Source of the DNA: JAHFPN01 sp036559465
GTDB lineage: Bacteria > Pseudomonadota > Alphaproteobacteria > Rhizobiales > Xanthobacteraceae
Direction: 5' to 3'
Assembly: GCA_036559465.1 (NCBI GenBank)
Contig: DATBTC010000124.1
Span: 1-18,442 of the forward strand
DNA length: 18,442 bases
The translations under genes were made by a program, and so were the position numbers. Below, piece by piece: positions 13,723-18,442 of the stretch (its first letter is position 1; every line of letters begins with the position of its first letter). The notes beneath the pieces are model-generated. The model worked only from the letters and a program-made list of their open reading frames with translations, had not been told where the DNA came from and ran no database searches.

Positions 13723-14046
13723 TCAGTCGTCCTTGGCCGGCTCGCCCTTGGCGCGCACCTCGGCGATCATCGAGCGCATCTGGCGGATGCGCGTTTCCTC
13801 GGCGATCTGCACCTCGATCTCGTTGTCGTCGACCACCTTGGTGATCTTGCCGATCAGGCCGCCGGTGGTGATGACGGTGTCGCCGCGCCGAAGTGACTTG
13901 ACCATCTCCTGGTGCGCCTTCACGCGCCGCTGCTGCGGGCGCAGGATGAGAAAGTACATGATGACGAAGATGAGGATGAACGGGAGCAGCGACACCAGCA
14001 TGTCGTTGCCGCCGCCAAATTGCGCGTACACGGGGGTATTGAGCAT
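13723..14046 (-). CDS. yajC: Sec translocon accessory subunit YajC
   Basis: 107 residues. One membrane helix (LVSLLPFILIFVIMYFLIL, about residues 17-35) is followed by RPQQRR and a small soluble domain SLRRGDTVITTGGLIGKIT and VQIAEETRIRQMRSMI; this order is diagnostic of YajC. YajC associates with SecDF in the inner membrane and supports Sec-dependent export. GAGGG lies close to the ATG (only two bases apart). It is the first gene of the leftward operon. Upstream lies a candidate promoter and a 12-bp palindrome, and the DUF815 ATPase gene starts divergently 163 bases away. Confidence 0.96.
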   Translation of the reverse strand: MLNTPVYAQFGGGNDMLVSLLPFILIFVIMYFLILRPQQRRVKAHQEMVKSLRRGDTVITTGGLIGKITKVVDDNEIEVQIAEETRIRQMRSMIAEVRAKGEPAKDD

Positions 14047-14073
14047 GTCCCTCGTCTTTCCAGTTCGATTTGT

Positions 14074-14085
14074 CCCGAATTCGGG
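14074..14085. repeat. Perfect 12-bp palindrome CCCGAATTCGGG upstream of yajC
   Basis: CCCGAATTCGGG reads the same on both strands. It lies 28 bases before the yajC start and next to the predicted transcription start of the candidate promoter, where an operator would be expected. No known regulator motif is recognised, and one short palindrome may be chance. Confidence 0.3.
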
Positions 14086-14089
14086 CGGA

Positions 14090-14117
14090 CTATAACGACG
14101 GGGCGAGGCTTTGCAAA
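14090..14117 (-). promoter_or_regulatory. Candidate promoter for the yajC-secDF operon
   Basis: On the minus strand TTTGCA (14112-14117) and TTATAG (14090-14095) are separated by 16 bases. The -10 element is reasonable and the -35 element is weak. It would give a leader of about 35-40 bases before the yajC ATG and is the best candidate in the 163-base divergent region. Confidence 0.35.
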
Positions 14118-14209
14118 CGCTGGCAGGGCAAGGATTTGTCAGCCAATCGGCTGGGTATGCGCTTGCCCGGGCACGTGCGGGCCGCTATGCCGCCGTCGAG
14201 GAAGATTCC

Positions 14210-15103
14210 ATGAACCGCCCTTCGCCATCCGACACGGTGCTGGCGCTCCTGGCCCAGGCGCTCGAGCGCATTTCCGGCGCGCTGGAGCGGCTGGCGCCCG
14301 CGGCCGGCGAGACGCCGGATTTCTCAGCGGCCGACGCTTTTGTGTGGCACGCGGCCGCCAAGCGGCTCGAGCCGGTGCGCCGTGTGAATCGCGTCGAGAT
14401 GGGCCTGCTCAAGGGCATCGATCGCATGCGCGACACGCTGGTGGAAAACACCGAGCGTTTCGCCAAGGGCCTGCCGGCCAACAACGCACTGTTGTGGGGC
14501 GCGCGCGGCATGGGGAAATCGTCGCTGGTCAAGGCCGTGCACGCCGCCGTCAGCGCCACCCACAAGAAGGACGGCCTGAAGCTGATCGAGATTCACCGCG
14601 AGGAAATCGAGTCGCTGCCCGCGCTGATGGCGCAGCTGCGCGGCAGCAAGCATCGCTTCATCGTGTTCTGCGACGACCTTTCGTTCGAAGCCGAGGACAC
14701 CAGCTACAAATCGCTGAAGGCGGTGCTGGAGGGCGGCATCGAGGGCCGGCCCGACAATGTGATCCTGTACGCCACCTCGAACCGGCGCCACCTTATGGCG
14801 CGCGAGATGATGGAAAACGAGCGCTCGACCGCGATCATTCCCGGCGAAGCGGTCGAGGAGAAGGTCTCGCTATCCGACCGCTTCGGTCTGTGGCTCGGCT
14901 TCCACCGCTGCTCGCAGGACGAATATCTGGAAATGGTCGAGGGCTACGTCGCGCACTACAAGATCCCGATCAAGGGCGAAGCGCTAAAGCGCGAGGCGCT
15001 GGAATGGGCGACCACGCGCGGCGCGCGCTCGGGCCGCGTGGCGTGGCAGTTCGTGCAGGATGTGGCCGGCCGCTTGGGCGTGGGATTGAAAGAAATTCGT
15101 TAA
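14210..15103 (+). CDS. DUF815 family ATPase (AAA-type P-loop)
   Basis: 297 residues from the ATG at 14210; GAGGAAG lies five bases upstream, while an in-frame upstream start at 14111 has no such signal. Walker A is GARGMGKSS (residues 97-105), Walker B is FIVFCDDLSF (Asp155-Asp156), and the sensor-like strand is ILYATSNRRHLM. The region LKGIDRMRDTLVENTERFAKGLPANN before Walker A and the LSDRFGLWLGFH stretch are characteristic of DUF815, an uncharacterised group of bacterial AAA ATPases. It probably hydrolyses ATP to remodel a partner that is unknown. It is divergent from yajC, and the oxidoreductase gene begins 113 bases after its stop. Intact and of normal length. Confidence 0.93.
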   Translation: MNRPSPSDTVLALLAQALERISGALERLAPAAGETPDFSAADAFVWHAAAKRLEPVRRVNRVEMGLLKGIDRMRDTLVENTERFAKGLPANNALLWGARGMGKSSLVKAVHAAVSATHKKDGLKLIEIHREEIESLPALMAQLRGSKHRFIVFCDDLSFEAEDTSYKSLKAVLEGGIEGRPDNVILYATSNRRHLMAREMMENERSTAIIPGEAVEEKVSLSDRFGLWLGFHRCSQDEYLEMVEGYVAHYKIPIKGEALKREALEWATTRGARSGRVAWQFVQDVAGRLGVGLKEIR

Positions 15104-15216
15104 TTTAAGCATCTCGATTTACTGCGTTCGCATTCAATCCGCCTTCACCTGAATTGGCTCTAGTCGTTCCGTCTATGGTGGGTGCGCTCGGGGCCCCACT
15201 TCAGAGGGAGCGACAG

Positions 15217-16494
15217 ATGTCTCTCGCGGAATTTCCAGCAGCCGTTTCAGTGAAGCGAAAATTCGCGGCGAGCCCGGTGCGCACCGCCAAATCGCGCGCG
15301 GATTGCGAAGTCGCGGTCATCGGCGCCGGGCCTTACGGTCTCGCGGTCGCCGCGCATCTGCGCGCCGCCGGGATCGACACGCACGTGTTCGGCGAAGCCA
15401 TGGGCTTCTGGCAGCGCAATATGCCCAAGGGCATGAAGCTGCGCTCGCCCTGGGGCGCTTCGCACATCGCCGATCCGGCCAAGGAATTCTCGCTCGATAC
15501 CTACATCCGAATGAACGGCGTCACGCGCAGCGAGCCGTTTCCGCTTGAGGAATTTGTCCGCTACGGACAATGGTTTCAACGCAAGGCCGCACCCGGTCTC
15601 GATGAGCGCCGCGTCGAGCTGGTCGAAGGCGTTCCTGGCGGATTCGCGCTCAGGCTCGCGGACGGCAAGCGGGTGACTGCGCGGCGCGTCGTCGTCGCGC
15701 TGGGCCTGGCCAACCAGGAATTCAAGCCAGCGGAATTCGCGGGCCTACCCGCCGACCTCGTAAGCCATTCGAGCGGGCACGATAATTTCGAGCGCTTCCG
15801 CAGGCAACGCGTGGCCGTGGTCGGGCGCGGACAGAGCGCGTGCGAGTCCGCCGTGCTGCTCTCCGAAGCGGGCGCCGAGGTCGTCCTCATCAGCCGCGGC
15901 GACGTGCGCTGGATCGGCTCGGAAAATCCGGGCGCCGATGAAGAACTGGTCTGGTCGATCCACAAGGTGCTGACTTCCACGGGAGCGGTCGGGCCGTTTC
16001 CGCTGAATTGGCTGGTCGATGCGCCGGCGCTGGTGCGCCGCTTGCCGGCCAAGCTGCGCGACCGGCTCGCGGAGCGCTGCCTGCGTCCGGCGGCGACCGC
16101 GTGGCTCAGGCCGCGCGCTGCAAAAATCCGGATCAATGCCGGCCGCACCATCGCCGGCGCGCGGGTCGAGGGAAGCCTGGTCGCGCTGCGTCTTGATAAT
16201 GGCGAGCAAGGGCTGTTCGACCATGTGCTGTGCGCGACGGGTTACAAGATCGATATCGCAAAGCTCGGCATTCTCTCCCCTGCACTGCTCGGTGGGATCA
16301 AGCGTAGCGACGGCTACCCGATGCTTTCGGCCGGCTTCGAATCCACCGCGCCGGGACTTCATTTCGCGGGATCGAGCGCGCTCAGGAGCTTTGGGCCGCT
16401 GATGCGTTTCGTCTGGGGCGCCGGCTATGCGGCGCGCGCGGTGACGCGGGCCACGCTGGCCGCTCGCCGGGAAGCGCGCACCTTGCGTGCATAG
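15217..16494 (+). CDS. FAD-dependent NAD(P)-binding oxidoreductase, monooxygenase-like
   Basis: 425 residues from the ATG at 15217, chosen because GAGGGAG lies six bases upstream; the open frame starts at 15154 without such a signal. The first dinucleotide-binding motif GAGPYG (residues 36-41) would bind FAD, and a second, GRGQSA (203-208), would bind NAD(P)H. KGMKLRSPWGASHIADP and the later LCATGYKID fit the flavin-containing monooxygenase/lysine-ornithine-hydroxylase superfamily. The N-terminal 30 residues are an unusual extension without a clear signal peptide. Substrate unknown; no siderophore or other pathway gene lies nearby to suggest one. Ends 107 bases before the convergent GlsB-like gene. 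Confidence 0.88.
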   Translation: MSLAEFPAAVSVKRKFAASPVRTAKSRADCEVAVIGAGPYGLAVAAHLRAAGIDTHVFGEAMGFWQRNMPKGMKLRSPWGASHIADPAKEFSLDTYIRMNGVTRSEPFPLEEFVRYGQWFQRKAAPGLDERRVELVEGVPGGFALRLADGKRVTARRVVVALGLANQEFKPAEFAGLPADLVSHSSGHDNFERFRRQRVAVVGRGQSACESAVLLSEAGAEVVLISRGDVRWIGSENPGADEELVWSIHKVLTSTGAVGPFPLNWLVDAPALVRRLPAKLRDRLAERCLRPAATAWLRPRAAKIRINAGRTIAGARVEGSLVALRLDNGEQGLFDHVLCATGYKIDIAKLGILSPALLGGIKRSDGYPMLSAGFESTAPGLHFAGSSALRSFGPLMRFVWGAGYAARAVTRATLAARREARTLRA

Positions 16495-16538
16495 AGTGCG
16501 CGAGTAGGCGGACGAGGCGACTTCAGGCGGCGAGCGCC

Positions 16539-16561
16539 CGGTTCGTGCCGGACCCGAACCG
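16539..16561. terminator. Hairpin between convergent genes
   Basis: CGGTTCG (16539-16545) and CGAACCG (16555-16561) form a 7-bp stem with a 9-base loop in the gap between the oxidoreductase gene and the GlsB-like gene. It could serve as a shared terminator, but there is no T-tract on either side. Confidence 0.3.
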
Positions 16562-16601
16562 CTCAATGAAGGCTGGTTCTACGAGTTGGCGGGCCGCAAG
16601 C

Positions 16602-16865
16602 TCACCAGCGGCCGCGCCGGTTGAACAGCCGCAGAATTAACAGAAGCACGATAGCGCCGATCGTGGCGACGATAATGGCGGAGACGACACCGGTGCCGAT
16701 GCGGATGCCCAGCTGGGGCAGCAACCAGCTGCCGATAAAAGCGCCGACGATGCCAAGTGCGATGTCGGCGATGAGACCGAAGCCGGTGCCTCGCACGATT
16801 TGCCCGGCAAGCCAGCCCGCGACAAGACCGACCAATAGAATGATAAGCAGACTTTCACCCGACAT
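16602..16865 (-). CDS. GlsB/YeaQ/YmgE-family small membrane protein (second copy)
   Basis: 87 residues; GGGAGGGAG lies seven bases before the ATG. It has three glycine-rich membrane helices: LLIILLVGLVAGWLAGQIVR (about residues 6-25), IADIALGIVGAFIGSWLL (32-49) and a third with SAIIVATIGAIVLLLILRLF (62-81). The signatures WLAGxIVRGxGFGLIxDIxLGIVGAxxG and a basic C-terminal end are classical for the GlsB/YeaQ/YmgE family of small stress-linked inner-membrane proteins. This is the canonical member; the more divergent one is at 6936-7214. It lies downstream of the DUF6929 gene on the same strand with a hairpin between, so it probably has its own promoter. Confidence 0.93.
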   Translation of the reverse strand: MSGESLLIILLVGLVAGWLAGQIVRGTGFGLIADIALGIVGAFIGSWLLPQLGIRIGTGVVSAIIVATIGAIVLLLILRLFNRRGRW

Positions 16866-16952
16866 GGATATGCTCCCTCCCGTTGAAACGCGGCTTTACT
16901 TTTTTGTTCTGCAGCACGACGAGGATAGCGCGCTGAAACCTTGGAGTCACTC

Positions 16953-16974
16953 GGCGGGATGGCTGTCTCCCGCC
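16953..16974 (-). terminator. Hairpin directly after the DUF6929 gene
   Basis: GGCGGGA (16953-16959) and TCCCGCC (16968-16974) form a 7-bp GC-rich stem with an 8-base loop. It begins five bases after the DUF6929 stop, which is a usual place for a terminator or a 3'-stabilising hairpin. No U-tract follows on the minus strand, so strength is uncertain. Confidence 0.4.
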
Positions 16975-16979
16975 TAAAC

Positions 16980-17906
16980 TCAATCCGCGGTCGCGATGGA
17001 CGCCGAGAACAAACATGCAGGAATGCTGGCGTCGTCGGCATCCGTCACTACGAGTAGTTTTATGACGTCGCCTTCCACTCTCGCATCCACGCCTTCGATT
17101 TTCAGGGGCTGATCGAGCCGGTCGAGGCGCAGCAGATTTCCGCCCTTATCTGCAATTCCGATGGCCGCTCCCGCGCAAGGTCCGTCGGTATAAGGGTCAT
17201 CGGTATCCTCCGCGATCGCGGTGAATACCATGCCGCCGTTCGGCAAAGCCGCGCCGTCGGTGAAACAGAACGGAATTCCGTCGATATTTCCGAGATCGAA
17301 TGAATCGATAGCCGATGGCGCGATAGACCCAACCCGCGCATCCGTGGCGAGCGCATCGAGCACTGCGGCAAGGGGAAACCGAATGACTGCGTTCTGGGTG
17401 TGGCGCTTGTTGCCGCGCTGAAGCAGGCGCAGCTCATCGCCGCTTACGATGGCGCCTTCGATGTTCAATGCAGCAAAATGCTCGTCGAGGGGAACGAACA
17501 GTTCTGAAAGATCGATGCTGCGGGGCGTTCCGCTGATGGCGCCTTGTGCGTCCAATCCTGCCAGCGCGCCCATGCGGCGCTTCTTCTTTGAACCGGAGCC
17601 GAGGGCGAATAGCGCGCCGTGCGGGTAGCTGCCAAAGGCAGGCAGCAGGGTAAGCGCTTCAAGGTCGGGCTTTTGCTTTTTGCGATCCGGTTCGGAATCC
17701 GGCAGCTCGCCGGCAAAGAGGCCGACCAGATTTCCCGGGCTGTTCTCCGTTGAGCGGAAAACACCGAGGTGAAGCTCGTCGTCCGCGACGACGTAGATGA
17801 AAGAATTCAGGCAGACGAGACCGCTCGCGGCGCCCAAATGCAGGGGCCTGCCGGCGCTCGCGGCGGCCGAAAGATTGAGCTCGCGGATTTTAGTGAGCGC
17901 GATCAC
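16980..17906 (-). CDS. DUF6929 family protein
   Basis: 308 residues from a GTG at 17906, with no strong ribosome binding site. The pattern SAAASAGRPLHLGAASGLV, YVVADDELHLGVF, then GELPDSEPDRKKQKPDLEAL, SYPHGALFALGSGSKKKRR, LNIEGAIVSGDELRLLQRGN and NGGMVFTAIAEDTDDPYTDG matches what I remember of DUF6929 proteins. The repeated short hydrophobic strands suggest a beta-propeller-like fold. There is no signal peptide or membrane segment, so it is probably cytoplasmic. No catalytic motif is apparent. The next upstream gene on the same strand ends 140 bases away. Function unknown. Confidence 0.75.
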   Translation of the reverse strand: MIALTKIRELNLSAAASAGRPLHLGAASGLVCLNSFIYVVADDELHLGVFRSTENSPGNLVGLFAGELPDSEPDRKKQKPDLEALTLLPAFGSYPHGALFALGSGSKKKRRMGALAGLDAQGAISGTPRSIDLSELFVPLDEHFAALNIEGAIVSGDELRLLQRGNKRHTQNAVIRFPLAAVLDALATDARVGSIAPSAIDSFDLGNIDGIPFCFTDGAALPNGGMVFTAIAEDTDDPYTDGPCAGAAIGIADKGGNLLRLDRLDQPLKIEGVDARVEGDVIKLLVVTDADDASIPACLFSASIATAD

Positions 17907-17964
17907 TTTGGCAGCTTTTCCCGGCGCTGTGTCGATTTCAGGTCAAAATTGGTCGCTGCCGGGC

Positions 17965-18099
17965 ATGACCGGGACCAAGGAAGGCCAGTTCGTGATTTAC
18001 GAGATCACCGGGGGCGAGAAGAAGGTGTTTGCGACGGAAGTAGGCGTTAGATCGGCGTGCGCTTTTGTTTGGGCCGAATCCCGTTCGGTTTCTGGCTAG
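17965..18099 (+). CDS. Possible 44-residue small protein
   Basis: An ATG at 17965 opens 44 codons (MTGTKEGQFVIYEITGGEKK...), ending at TAG 18097-18099. The first half has an unusually protein-like alternation (EGQFVIYEITGGEKKVFATEV) for a gap between genes. The second half overlaps the 3' end of the minus-strand gene at 18047. There is no convincing ribosome binding site, so it may be a gene remnant or a shadow. Confidence 0.2.
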   Translation: MTGTKEGQFVIYEITGGEKKVFATEVGVRSACAFVWAESRSVSG

Positions 18100-18442
18100 A
18101 GAGTATGCCTGCCGCGATGCCGCCAATGATCGCGATCGGCACTAGCCGCCGCACGCCGATCATGCGGACAATTTGAAGGCCGGCCAGCATGAGGGCTGGA
18201 TCCTGCCACCAATTCGAGCTGGCAGCCGCTTGCCTCGCTTGCGTTCTCGCCCGTTTTTGTCGCACCGCCATGCAGATAACTCCTATGATCAAGGCAATCA
18301 GAAGAAAAATTCCACCGAGCACTAGGCCGGCCGTAATGGATCCGTATTGCTGCGCGAGCCACGCGAACAAGGCGATGCAAAAGAAGAGCACGGCCACGGC
18401 ACCCGCGAGCGCCGCGACAGCGGCCCACGCGGCCGTTCTGAG
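18047..18442 (-). CDS. Small membrane protein, holin-like, C-terminal part
   Basis: At least 131 codons, open to the right edge of the window, so the start lies outside; internal GTG codons near 18397-18391 are not needed. Two adjacent membrane helices are visible (AVAVLFFCIALFAWLA and LVLGGIFLLIALIIGVICM), then a basic stretch RQKRARTQARQAA, a soluble part SSNWWQDPALMLAGLQIVRMIGV and a third hydrophobic segment LVPIAIIGGIAAGIL before a basic tail. The paired helices preceding a charged tail resemble the small 'phage holin family' or YqjE-like membrane proteins that are common in proteobacterial chromosomes. The lost N-terminus would decide this. No evidence that it belongs to a prophage. Confidence 0.65.
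   Translation of the reverse strand, partial: LRTAAWAAVAALAGAVAVLFFCIALFAWLAQQYGSITAGLVLGGIFLLIALIIGVICMAVRQKRARTQARQAAASSNWWQDPALMLAGLQIVRMIGVRRLVPIAIIGGIAAGILSSQKPNGIRPKQKRTPI

Noticed and set aside
16508..16624. 38-codon plus-strand stretch ending LNEGWFYELAGRKLTSG
   Set aside because: It looks slightly protein-like (WFYELAG), but has no start codon, is preceded by an in-frame stop, and overlaps the GlsB-like gene.
18047..18442. Prophage signal from the holin-like protein
   Set aside because: Only one small membrane protein of a type that is also chromosomal; no lysis, capsid, integrase or attachment-site features in the window.

Overview
The window is GC-rich, tightly packed bacterial chromosome. 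Its families point to an alphaproteobacterium of the order Hyphomicrobiales (Rhizobiales), close to the Bradyrhizobium/Xanthobacteraceae side: small secreted DUF3551-like proteins, a 53-residue DUF1127 protein, an orphan Bug/TctC-type binding protein, DUF2189, DUF6929, and a yajC-secD-secF cluster followed by Mth938-like and phytoene-synthase-like genes. The taxonomic placement is inference from gene families. I see no rRNA, tRNA, CRISPR array, transposase or phage module.

Layout. 1-1001 (+): the tail of an unidentified gene, then a radical SAM/SPASM protein. 1037-2191 (-): a secreted protein and a hemerythrin-domain protein. 2287-3765 (+): a small GNAT protein, a 306-base gap with a possible leader ORF and hairpin, and a DUF2189 membrane protein. 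3894-4871 (+): a Bug-type periplasmic binding protein, convergent with a nitroreductase/ModA-like binding-protein operon (6473 down to 4883, -). 6605-7496 (+): two DUF3551-like secreted proteins flanking a GlsB/YeaQ-like membrane protein. 7530-8725 (+): a patatin-like lipase, then DUF1127 with a strong intrinsic terminator. 8771-9844 (+): a kinase-like protein with an unusual C-terminal domain. 14046 down to 9846 (-): yajC, secD, secF, a Mth938/DUF498 gene and a phytoene-synthase-like gene. 14210-16494 (+): a DUF815 ATPase and an FAD-dependent oxidoreductase. 16602-18442 (-): a second GlsB/YeaQ-like gene, a DUF6929 protein and the C-terminal part of a small membrane protein.

How the genes work together. 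The best understood block is yajC-secD-secF, which helps the Sec translocon export proteins across the inner membrane. The two genes behind it resemble the human complex I assembly factors NDUFAF3 (Mth938 fold) and NDUFAF6 (phytoene-synthase fold). The phytoene-synthase-like protein lacks both Asp-rich catalytic motifs, so a membrane or respiratory-complex assembly role is more likely than isoprenoid synthesis. Many of the other genes make envelope proteins (secreted Cys-rich, periplasmic binding, small membrane proteins).

Most notable leads: the assembly-factor pair behind secDF; the RIO-like kinase whose C-terminus resembles the small C-terminal domain of acyl-CoA synthetases; and a possible leader ORF/anti-Shine-Dalgarno hairpin ahead of DUF2189. 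I found no clear new defence or mobile system.
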